DNA of 64,000 bases from assembly GCA_963736055.1 (NCBI GenBank), contig CAVTNM010000008.1:1364001-1428000 (forward strand). The letters are read 5' to 3'. The notes beneath the pieces were generated by a model. That model was given only the letters and a program-made list of their open reading frames with translations. It searched no databases and was not told the origin of the DNA. Shown here one piece after another: positions 34,996-42,742 of the stretch (positions within the stretch are counted from its first letter, which is position 1; each line of letters starts with the position of its first letter). The DNA comes from AC-32 sp963736055. GTDB lineage: Bacteria; Actinomycetota; Thermoleophilia; Gaiellales; Gaiellaceae. The translations under genes and the position numbers were made by a program.

Positions 34996-36250
34996 TGGAA
35001 GCGCGAACGGCACGGCGAACGGGCGCTGGGAGGGAATCGAGCGTCCCTACGCGAGCGAGGACATGCTCCGCCTGCGCGGCACGGTCCAGGTCGAGCACAC
35101 GCTCGCCCGGCTCGGCGCGGAGCGGCTCTGGACGCTGCTCCACTCCGACGAATACGTGCCTGCGCTCGGCGCGCTGACCGGCGGCCAGGCTGTGCAGATG
35201 GTCAAGGCGGGCCTGAAGGCGATCTACCTGAGCGGCTGGCAGGTTGCCGCCGATGCCAATCTCGGCGGCCACACGTACCCCGATCAGAGCCTGTATCCCG
35301 CCAACAGCGGGCCGGCTCTCGTGCGCCGCCTTAACAACGCCTTGCTCCGGGCCGACCAGATCTACACCGCCGAGGGGGACACCGAGACGTACTGGCTCGC
35401 GCCGATCGTCGCCGACGCCGAGGCGGGCTTCGGCGGGCCGCTCAATGCCTTCGAGCTGATGAAGGCGATGATCGAGGCGGGCGCGGCAGCCGTGCACTTC
35501 GAGGACCAGCTCTCGTCCGAGAAGAAGTGCGGCCATCTCGGCGGCAAGGTGCTCGTGCCGACGAACCAGTTCCTGCGGACCCTCGCAGCTGCGAGGCTCG
35601 CCGCCGACGTCTGCGGTGTGCCGACCATCCTCGTCGCGCGCACCGATGCGCTCAGCGCGGCGCTGCTGACGAGCGACGCCGATCCCGTGGACGAGCCGTT
35701 CCTCACGGGCGAGCGTACACCGGAGGGTTTCTTCGTCGTCCGGGCGGGGCTCGACGCCGCGATCGCGCGTGGCCGTGCGGTCGCGCCGTACGCCGACCTC
35801 GTTTGGTTCGAGACGTCGACGCCTGACATGGGCGAGGCGCGCGAGTTCGCGCAGGCGATCCACGAGGAGTTCCCTGAGAAGATGCTCGCCTACAACTGCT
35901 CGCCGTCGTTCAACTGGCGCTCGCAGCTCGACGACAACGCGATCGCGGGCTTCCAGGACGACCTGGCCGCGCTGGGGTATCGCTTCCAGTTCGTCACTCT
36001 CGCCGGCTTCCACTCGCTCAACGCCGCCATGTTCGAGCTCGCGCACGGCTATGCACGGGAGGGGATGAGCGCCTACGTGCGCCTGCAGGAGGGTGAGTTC
36101 GCGCTCGAGGAGCACGGCTACACGGCGACGCGGCACCAGCGCGAGGCTGGTGCGGGCTACTTCGACGCCGTCGCGCAGGCGATCAGCGGTGGGGAAAGCT
36201 CGACACTGGCACTCGAGGGCTCCACGGAGGCAGCTCAATTTCGGAGCTAG
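34988..36250 (+). CDS. aceA: Isocitrate lyase
   Basis: 420 residues from ATG 34988. The signature SSEKKCGHLGGKVLVPTNQF contains the catalytic Cys, with LSGWQVAADANLGGHTYPDQ and YNCSPSFNWRSQLDDNAI as further family blocks. It splits isocitrate to succinate and glyoxylate. It overlaps aceB by 8 bases, and a GntR-type regulator follows directly, overlapping its end. Confidence 0.95.
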
Positions 36251-36981
36251 CCCCAGGCGAGGACGCGGGCGGCACCAAGGCCGACGAGATCGCGCTCGCG
36301 ATCGAGGACGAGATCATCTCCGGCGAGCTGCCGCCCGGCGTCGTCCTGCGGCAGGAACAGCTCTCCGAGCGCTTTGGCGTCAGCCGCACTCCCATCCGTG
36401 AGGCGCTTCGTCGCCTGGCCGCGACGGGCCTCGTCTCCTTCACCCCGAACCGCGGCGTCCGGGTGCGGACGATCTCACTCGACGAGTTGCGCCAGGCGTT
36501 CCTCGTCCGCGCCGAGCTCGAGGCGCTCGTGACCGGTCTCGCGACGCCGAACATGACCGCGGCCCGGCTCGATGAGCTGGCTGCGGCCGAGGCGCGGTTC
36601 GAGGAGCTGACGGACCAGCTGCTCGACCGCAGTCGGAGCGAGAGTGAGCGGAAACGGCTGACAGTCGACTGGGTGCGCGCGAACTACCACTTCCACGACG
36701 TCATCTACGAGGCGGCCGACGTCCCGCTCGTCGAGCAGGTCGCCAAGAGCGCGCGGCGGACGTTCCTGAGCCGCTGGCTCCCAGGCGGCCCCGAGATCGA
36801 CAACCTTTATCGACAGAACGTGAACCAGCACCGCGCGATCCTCGACGCCCTCATCGCCGGCAGCTCCAATGGCGCAAGGGCTCTCGCCCACGAGCACGTC
36901 CTCCACTCCTGCCGGCTGCTCGAGGTGATCCTCGAGCACCGCGGCACTCAGGCGGCCGCGCCCCAGGCAGCGGGCGCGTGA
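36238..36981 (+). CDS. GntR-family regulator (FadR/FCD subfamily), start codon unclear
   Basis: The frame gives a full winged helix, EDEIISGELPPGVVLRQEQL with SERFGVSRTPIREALRRLAA, and an FCD ligand domain, VRAELEALVTGLATPN through NYHFHDVIYEAADVP to QHRAILDALIAGSS. No ATG, GTG or TTG exists in frame before the helix-turn-helix; the first is at 36463, inside the protein. ATT at 36238, preceded at good spacing by a GGAGG, is the best candidate and would overlap the aceA stop. An indel is the alternative. Likely a repressor of the shunt genes or of aromatic-acid genes; FCD proteins often sense carboxylic acids. Confidence 0.78.
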   Translation: MSELAPGEDAGGTKADEIALAIEDEIISGELPPGVVLRQEQLSERFGVSRTPIREALRRLAATGLVSFTPNRGVRVRTISLDELRQAFLVRAELEALVTGLATPNMTAARLDELAAAEARFEELTDQLLDRSRSESERKRLTVDWVRANYHFHDVIYEAADVPLVEQVAKSARRTFLSRWLPGGPEIDNLYRQNVNQHRAILDALIAGSSNGARALAHEHVLHSCRLLEVILEHRGTQAAAPQAAGA

Positions 36982-37006
36982 GGTGCGGCAAAGCCGCAGC
37001 CGCACC
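36982..37006 (+). terminator. Hairpin directly after the GntR gene
   Basis: GGTGCGGC and GCCGCACC form a perfect 8-base stem immediately after the stop codon (36979-36981). No U-tract. Likely terminator of the aceB-aceA-gntR transcript. Confidence 0.45.
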
Positions 37007-37700
37007 CGCGCCGACCCTGATGGCCCGCGGTCTGGGAGCATCCACCCTCGGCCAATCGAAAGGACGACCCAGGCGAGCAACCGGTTGTTCGTCGACGCCG
37101 CCGCCGTCGTCGTCCGAGCTTTTCCCCTGCAAATAGACCTTTTCTAGGGCGGCGCGAACGGGCCATCATCGCCATTTTGGACCCTTGGCAAGCCAACGCC
37201 GGATGTGAACGAAGGCCATGCCCCCGTTGTGGCAGTACTTCTCGCGTCTGCTAAGAGCCATGGCACGAGTGGTGGTGGTATGAACGCTCAGCTCCAACGG
37301 GCCGAAGTGGGCGTCCTCGGCTGGATCGACAGGGACATCACCGGCCCGATGGCGGACTTTCAGAACCCGGAGCAGGAATGGCGCAACACATGAGACGGTC
37401 ACCCCCAACAGGTTCCGAGGTTGCGGAACAGCAGCCCGACCAGCAGACTCGAAGCGACGTCCGAACTCAAGCCCCTCAGCGGAGATGTCGAGGCCGCCAT
37501 CGACCGCGTCCGTGTCCACCGCGTACGCAATCGAAAGCCTCGGGATCATCCGCTGGGTGACCCCGGCCGCACGCAAGCTGCCAGATGACCACCGTTCTTG
37601 CGCCCGCGGAAAGGGCCCGCCAAGCCCATTGTGTCGACCTTTCGCAGCGTTTTTCCGGCCGTTACCTCCTAACCCCACGTAGGGCTATCCTTCGGCGGCC
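37007..37700. other. 694-base stretch without a recognisable gene, upstream of tRNA-Glu
   Basis: Open frames exist here (minus 37166-37678, plus 37205-37393) but their translations are low-complexity or lack family features, and base composition is noticeably less GC-biased than in neighbouring genes (for example the stretch around 37125-37200). I see no tRNA besides the one at 37701 and no inverted repeats of an insertion sequence. It may be a decayed gene or a scar beside the tRNA. Confidence 0.5.
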
Positions 37701-37773
37701 GCCCCCGTCGACTAGCGGCCTAGGTCACGGCCCTTTCAAGGCCGTAGCACGGGTTCGAATCCCGTCGGGGGCA
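37701..37773 (+). tRNA. tRNA-Glu (anticodon UUC)
   Basis: A complete cloverleaf: acceptor GCCCCCG pairs with CGGGGGC before discriminator A; the anticodon stem CGGCC/GGCCG encloses the loop CTTTCAA with TTC at 37735-37737; the T arm reads ACGGG-TTCGAAT-CCCGT. CCA is not encoded. It reads GAA and, by wobble, GAG. Confidence 0.95.
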
Positions 37774-37872
37774 TTCTCTCGAAGCGTTGTCGGCCGCAGC
37801 CGCCTTGTCGGCCGCGGCTGTGGCTTGGATGTCCTGACCTGTCGCCGCCCAAGCTCGTACAGAATGCCGCGC

Positions 37873-38574
37873 ATGGCACACCTCCCGGTCGGCACCGTCA
37901 CCTTCCTCTTCAGCGACATCGAAGGTTCGACCCGCCTGCTCCGAGAGCTGGGCGACCGCTATGGGGAGCTCGATGCGCGACATCGCCGACTCATCCGTGA
38001 GTCTGCGGCCGACGCCGGCGGGACCGAGATCGACGCCCAGGGCGATGCCTTCTTCTTCTCCTTCCCGCGAGCTCGCGATGCCGTCGCGGGCGCCCTCTCG
38101 GCGCAAGAACGCTTCGGCGCCTCGGAGTGGCCCGGCGACGTCGAGGTCAAGGTCAGGATGGGCTTGCACACGGGGGAGCCGACGCTCGGCCAGGAGGGCT
38201 ACCTCGGGATCGACGTCGTCCGAGGAGCGCGGATCGCAGCCGCGGCTCATGGCGGCCAGGTACTCGTCTCCGAGACGACCCGCGTGCTCCTTCCGGCAGA
38301 ACTGCCCGGCGGCGCCCAGATCCTCGATCTCGGTGAGCACTCGCTCAAGGACATGGAGCGCCCCGAGCGCCTGTTCCAGGTAGTTGCGCCGGGGCTTCGC
38401 TCGGACTTCCCTCCCCCGCGCGCCGACCGAGCCCCGAAGCAGGAGGACGAGCTCGAGAGGCGGATCGGCGAATTCGTCACGCGCGGGATCTCGTCCGTCT
38501 TCGAGAGCATGGAGGTCGAGAAGCTGGAGTCGGGCGCTTGGAGGGTGCGGCGGCGTCGCAGCCGGGCGGATTAG
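37873..38574 (+). CDS. Adenylate/guanylate cyclase catalytic-domain protein (class III)
   Basis: 233 residues from ATG 37873 (ATG 37864 is in frame too). GTVTFLFSDIEGSTRLLREL begins the class III cyclase domain with the metal-binding Asp in SDIEGS; ALGAEIDAQGD-type TEIDAQGDAFFFSFPRARDA carries the second metal Asp. GLHTGEPTLGQEGYLGIDVV and AAAAHGGQVLVSETT follow. The transition-state Asn/Arg pair normally near the end is not obvious, so activity is uncertain. No fused ATPase or TPR region, unlike many actinobacterial relatives; the C-terminal 50 residues are charged. Confidence 0.8.
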   Translation: MAHLPVGTVTFLFSDIEGSTRLLRELGDRYGELDARHRRLIRESAADAGGTEIDAQGDAFFFSFPRARDAVAGALSAQERFGASEWPGDVEVKVRMGLHTGEPTLGQEGYLGIDVVRGARIAAAAHGGQVLVSETTRVLLPAELPGGAQILDLGEHSLKDMERPERLFQVVAPGLRSDFPPPRADRAPKQEDELERRIGEFVTRGISSVFESMEVEKLESGAWRVRRRRSRAD

Positions 38575-38580
38575 TCAAGC

Positions 38581-39770
38581 CTAGGAGCGGCCCGCCGCGA
38601 CGATCGCGTCGATCTCGTCGTCGTCGAGGCCGGCTTCTCCGAGCACTTCGCGAGTGTGCTCGCCGAGCAACGGTGGGGGAGCAGGCGCCTTCGCCTCGCC
38701 CGATTCGAGGCGCGGTGCGGTGCGGACGAGCTCCAGAGGTCCGATCGATGGATGGTTCACCGTCACGGTCGCCGGGCTTCCCGCGGCGGCGGCCGCTTCG
38801 AGCGCCTCCAGCACGCCTCGGATCTTGCCGGCGGGGACTCCCGCGGCGTTGAGCCGCTCGATCCATTCGTCGGGAGGGGCGCTCGCAAGGCTCTCCTCGA
38901 GCAGCGCGGCGAGCTCTTCGCGGTGCTCGACGCGCCCGGCGTTGGTGGGGAACCGCGGATCGTCGAGCAGGTCGTTCCGTCCGAGCGCGCGCGCAGAGCT
39001 TCTCGAAGAGGCCGTCGTTCGCGGCGGCAATCGCGACCAGCCCATCCTTCGCTCGCAGCGGTTGATATGGGGCGACGCTTCGATGCGTGTTTCCGTACCG
39101 CCCCGCCTCCTCGCCGGTGACGAGCACGTTCTGCGCCACGTTGACGAGCCCGCTCAGCGCGCTGTCCAGGAGCGACACCTCGACGTGCTCGCCGCTCTCC
39201 GGTGCGGTCGCGGCGGCGCAGGGCGGCGAGGATCGCGACCACGGCGTTCAGGGCCGCGAGCACGTCGACGACCGCGACCCCGACCTTCGACGGCGCTCCG
39301 TCGACGTCGCCGGTGATGCTCATCAGGCCCGACTCGGCCTGGATGACGAAGTCGTAGCCGGAGCGGCCGGCGGGCTCGCGCTCGCCGAAGCCCGTGATCG
39401 AGCAGTAGACCGCGCGTGGATTGACAGCTCGCACGTGCTCGTAGCCCACGCCCAGCGCTTCCGCGCCGCCGGTGCGGAAGTTCTCGACCACGACATCGGC
39501 CCGCGAGGCGAGGCGCAGGAACGCGTCGTGCTCCTGCTCGCCGTGAAGGTCGAGCGCGACGCTTCGCTTGCCCCGGTTGACGGCGAGGAAGTAGGCCGAC
39601 TCGCCCCCGACGAACGGCGGTCCCCACGTCCGCGTCTCGTCGCCGACCCCTGGCCGCTCGACCTTGACCACGTCAGCGCCGAGATCCGCCAGCAGCATCG
39701 TGCAGTACGGCCCGGCGAGCACGCGAGAGAGGTCGAGGACACGCAGCCCGTTCAGCGGAGGCTCGCTCAC
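38581..39770 (-). pseudogene. CaiB/BaiF-type (class III) CoA-transferase, frame broken twice
   Basis: The N-terminal frame reads LNGLRVLDLSRVLAGPYCTM and LLADLGADVVKVERPGVGDE, with SRADVVVENFRTGGAEALGV and NPRAVYCSITGFGEREPAGR; the catalytic Asp of the family lies in the following YDFVIQAESGLMSITG block. Near 39190 the frame slips into MSLLDSALSGLVNVAQNVLV and YQPLRAKDGLVAIAAANDGL, and near 39000 into GRNDLLDDPRFPTNAGRVEH and HTREVLGEAGLDDDEIDAIV. Both slips equal one extra base and the joined product, about 395 residues, is complete. It would move CoA between carboxylic acids; substrate unknown. Confidence 0.75.
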
Positions 39771-39824
39771 CGCATCCGTCTATCACACTGCACGCGGCGA
39801 GCAATGTGGCACCCTGATCAGTGA

Positions 39825-39897
39825 GGGCGGTTAGCTCAGTTGGGAGAGCGCCTGGTTTACACCCAGGAGGTCGCTGGTTCGAGCCCGGCACCGCCCA
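39825..39897 (+). tRNA. tRNA-Val (anticodon UAC)
   Basis: Acceptor GGGCGGT pairs with ACCGCCC before discriminator A. D arm TTAGCTCAGTTGGGAGAGC is canonical. The anticodon stem CCTGG/CCAGG encloses TTTACAC with TAC at 39858-39860. The T arm reads GCTGG-TTCGAGC-CCGGC. CCA is not encoded. Confidence 0.95.
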
Positions 39898-39904
39898 TTC
39901 TTAG

Positions 39905-40091
39905 CCGGAGGACGTGAACCTTGTACGGCTCCGCGGAATACTGGGCGTATTCTCCGAACGCGACCACACCACCGTGCGCGTCGAGGCTCGCGGCGCCGCC
40001 AGGTACCGGCCAACTACGAAGGAGAGCCCCGGAACGGGTGTTGTAGACCTCCAGCGTCTTGGTCTTCGTCAGGACAAGCAGTCGGCGCCCG
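39905..40091 (-). pseudogene. C-terminal remnant of a beta-propeller-like protein
   Basis: Immediately after the histidine kinase stop, the same minus frame continues with LVLTKTKTLEVYNTRSGALL, then RSWPVPGGAASLDAHGGVVA and YKVHVLRL, the look of the last blade of a WD40/PQQ-like propeller. There is no start codon, and the frame then runs into the tRNA-Val region. About 60 residues survive. The rest of the gene is absent, so this is a remnant between the kinase gene and the tRNA. The resemblance is by eye. Confidence 0.5.
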
Positions 40092-40093
40092 AC

Positions 40094-41461
40094 TCACGCC
40101 GCCTCCTTCGGTAGCGCGAGCCAGACATCGGAGCCGCCGCCGCAGCGGTTCTCGGCGCCTGCTCTGCCGCCGTGCGCGTGCGCGATCGCCTCGACGATTG
40201 CCAACCCGAGCCCGTTACCGCCGCCCGATCGCCTCTCGTCCGCGCGGCTGAAGCGCTCGAAAACGTGCGGCAGGAACCCGGCCGGGAACCCCTCGCCGTC
40301 GTCGGAGACATGGAGCTCGACGTCCCCGTTCTGCTCGAGCGCCGAAATCGTGACATCGCCGCCGCCGTAGCGAAGCGCGTTGTCGACCAGGTTGCTGAGC
40401 GCTTGGCCGACGCGGATCGGATCGCAGAGCAGCTCAAGTTCCTCCGGCGAGCGGGTCACGATCCGCCGGCCCGCCTCGCGCGCGCGCCCGTCGAAGCGCT
40501 CGGCGACGCCGTGCAAGATCGGTTCTGCCGGGTGCGGCGAGAGACGCATCGGCAGCGCTCCCTGGTCGGCGCCGGCGACGACGAGCAGGTCCTCGGCGAG
40601 CTGCGTGAGACGGTCGGTCTCCTCCTTCGCCGAATGCAGCACTTCCTCGAGGTCGGCGCGCGAGCGCGGCCGCCTGAGGGCGAGCTCGAGCTCCGCCTGC
40701 AGGATCGCGAGTGGCGTCCGCAGCTCGTGGCTCGCGTCGGCGAGGAAGCGCCGCTCGTGCGCGAAGGCGGCCTCGATCCGTGCCAGCATCTCGTTCAGGC
40801 GCTCGCCAAGGTGGGCGATCTCGTCGCGTGTCGCCGGAACAGGCAACCGCTGCTCGTCGCCGCGCAACGAGATCGCGGCCGCTTTGCGGCTCATCGCCTC
40901 CACCGGCCGCAGTGCTGCGCTGGCAAGCGCGTAGCCGGCGAGCGAGGCAAGCAGGAGCGCGACCGCGCCGCCGAACAGGAGCTGCACCAGCAGATGCTGG
41001 AGCGCCTCCTCCCGCGGCTCGAGCGAGGCGGCGACGACGGCGACGGCCGGCCCACCGCGCGCGTGGGCAGGAGTCGCGAGCAAGCGCCACCGGCCTTCCC
41101 CGAAGCCGTGCAGCGCCGCCCGCTCGACCAGGATCGCTCGCCGCTGCGCTCGTACGAGCTCAGCCGGAGAGAGGAGCGGCCGGCTGCCCAGTGGTGGCGT
41201 CGTTCGGAGGATGCGTCCGTCGGAACCGATCAGCTGCGCCACGCCCTCGCCGCCGGTGAACTCGCGCGAGTCGGCGCTGCGGGTCGGGCGGCCGGCGAGG
41301 CCGACGACATCGTCGGCGCGGGCATGGAGATCCTGGTTGACCGAGCGGCTCAGCGAACTGCCGACGCGGAGGTAGACGAAGCTACCGGTGCCGAGGAAGA
41401 CGATCGCGATCACAGCGGCGAAGACGAGCGTCAGGCGGATTCGGATCGGAAGGCCGCTCAG
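40094..41461 (-). CDS. Two-component sensor histidine kinase
   Basis: About 455 residues if read from CTG 41461, which overlaps the response regulator stop; GTG 41413 is the first standard start but would remove half of the first membrane segment (LPIRIRLTLVFAAVIAIVFL). Order: TM1, an outside domain of about 120 residues, TM2 (LLFGGAVALLLASLAGYALA), HAMP (SAALRPVEAMSRKAAAIS), the phospho-accepting His in LADASHELRTPLAILQAELE, N box LSNLVDNALRYGG, and ATP lid DDGEGFP with GNGLGLAIVEAIAHAHGG. Partner of the OmpR-type regulator upstream. Confidence 0.9.
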   Translation of the reverse strand: MSGLPIRIRLTLVFAAVIAIVFLGTGSFVYLRVGSSLSRSVNQDLHARADDVVGLAGRPTRSADSREFTGGEGVAQLIGSDGRILRTTPPLGSRPLLSPAELVRAQRRAILVERAALHGFGEGRWRLLATPAHARGGPAVAVVAASLEPREEALQHLLVQLLFGGAVALLLASLAGYALASAALRPVEAMSRKAAAISLRGDEQRLPVPATRDEIAHLGERLNEMLARIEAAFAHERRFLADASHELRTPLAILQAELELALRRPRSRADLEEVLHSAKEETDRLTQLAEDLLVVAGADQGALPMRLSPHPAEPILHGVAERFDGRAREAGRRIVTRSPEELELLCDPIRVGQALSNLVDNALRYGGGDVTISALEQNGDVELHVSDDGEGFPAGFLPHVFERFSRADERRSGGGNGLGLAIVEAIAHAHGGRAGAENRCGGGSDVWLALPKEAA

Positions 41462-42138
41462 TATCCGCCGTCCTCGCGCAGCCTGTAGCCGGCGCCGCGC
41501 ACCGTCTCGATCGAGCGCACGCCGAACGGCCGGTCGATCTTGTCGCGGAGGTAGGAGACGTAGACGTCGACGACGTTCGAACGGTTGTCGTAGTCGCCGT
41601 CCCAGGCGTATTCGAGCAGCTGGAAGCGCGACAGCACCTCGCCCGCCCGCCGCATCAGGATCTCGAGCAGGGTGAACTCCTTAGCCGAGAGCGCTATCTC
41701 CGTCTCACCACGCCGCACCACTCGGGTCGCAGGATCAAGCCGGAGCGCGCCCACCTCGACGACGGTCGGCCGCTCCGGCGCACCGCGCCGGCGCAGTGCT
41801 CGCACACGCGCGAGCAGTTCCGCGAACGAGAACGGCTTGGCCAGGTAGTCGTCGGCGCCAGCGTCAAGCCCTGAGACGCGATCCTCGACCGTACCTCGGG
41901 CCGTCAGCATCAACACCGGCGTCCAGATCCCCTCGGCCCGCAGCCGTCGGCAGGTCTCGAAGCCGTCGATCCCCGGCAGCATCACGTCGAGGACGACGGC
42001 GTCGTAGCTGGTCGCTCGGCTCATCCAGAGGGCGTCCTCGCCCCGCGTCGCGACGTCGGCGGCGTGGCCCTCTTCTGCGAGACCGCGCCGCAATAGTCCC
42101 GCGATCTTCGCCTCGTCCTCGACGATCAGGATCCGCAC
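41458..42138 (-). CDS. Two-component response regulator, OmpR/PhoB family
   Basis: 226 residues from GTG 42138 (a longer frame upstream is non-coding in character). The receiver domain starts RILIVEDEAKIAGLLRRGLA, has the phospho-Asp in DAVVLDVMLPGIDG, and the Lys in DDYLAKPFSFAELLAR. The winged-helix DNA-binding half shows LSAKEFTLLEILMRRAGEVL and VVDVYVSYLRDKIDRPFGV, with SIETVRGAGYRL at the end. It overlaps the kinase gene. Divergent from the ApbE-fusion operon across 262 bases, which it may control. Confidence 0.93.
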   Translation of the reverse strand: MRILIVEDEAKIAGLLRRGLAEEGHAADVATRGEDALWMSRATSYDAVVLDVMLPGIDGFETCRRLRAEGIWTPVLMLTARGTVEDRVSGLDAGADDYLAKPFSFAELLARVRALRRRGAPERPTVVEVGALRLDPATRVVRRGETEIALSAKEFTLLEILMRRAGEVLSRFQLLEYAWDGDYDNRSNVVDVYVSYLRDKIDRPFGVRSIETVRGAGYRLREDGGY

Positions 42139-42400
42139 TGCACTCAGATTGTCGCTGCAGAACATTAGAGCGTGATTAGACGAGCTCGGCGGCCTCCGGC
42201 GAGGACGCGCTGTGGAGGACGAGCGCCGAGTTGCGAAAGGGCGAAGAGGGCGGCGCCGACGTCGCTGGTCGGATTGCCGCGCAGCGCCGAAACGGCTCCG
42301 GCCGGTCAGGCGGAGTCGCGTCAGCTCGCTGAGCGAATTTAAGAAGCTCTCAGCCTGGACTAATCGTCTTCTCATCCACGTCTGGTCAGCTTCGACGTGA

Positions 42401-42742
42401 GTGAATCCGGCTCGGACGCCCATACCCGAAGCTCGGCGGCGTGCAGTGGTGGATCGGGATGCTGCGATCGCACGTGTCCGCCGCGCCACCACGGCCACGC
42501 TTGCCCTGGCCACGGCGCTCGTCGCTGCCTTCGCGGGTCTGGCGGCGACGTCGACCCACGCCCGCAAGGTCGTGCGGCGGGCCACGACGAAGGGTTCGAC
42601 TGCCACCGCGACTGTGCAAACGCCCTCGGTCTCGGCACCGCCGCTTGAGTCCAGCGGCAGCTCGACGCCGTTCCCTGCGCCGCCGGCGCAGGCGCCGACG
42701 CCGTCAGCCTCACCCCCGGTGGCCGTTTCAGGGGGGACTTGA
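42401..42742 (+). CDS. Small single-TM, Pro/Ser/Thr-rich membrane protein
   Basis: 113 residues from GTG 42401. An N-terminal charged stretch of about 27 residues, one hydrophobic segment (TATLALATALVAAFAGLAAT) and an outside tail rich in Pro, Ser and Thr, ending FPAPPAQAPTPSASPPVAVS. Its stop overlaps the TTG start of the ApbE-fusion gene, so it belongs to that operon. No FMN-attachment motif (DxxSGAT-like) is visible. It may be a linker or accessory protein of the redox module. Confidence 0.55.
   Translation: MNPARTPIPEARRRAVVDRDAAIARVRRATTATLALATALVAAFAGLAATSTHARKVVRRATTKGSTATATVQTPSVSAPPLESSGSSTPFPAPPAQAPTPSASPPVAVSGGT

Noticed and set aside
37166..37678. Minus-strand open frame of 170 codons before tRNA-Glu
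   Set aside because: No recognisable domain, no ribosome site, and composition unlike the neighbouring genes. Kept only as an unexplained stretch.
39914..40114. Plus-strand small ORF after tRNA-Val
   Set aside because: The opposite strand gives a better match, a propeller-like fragment; the plus-strand peptide has no features.
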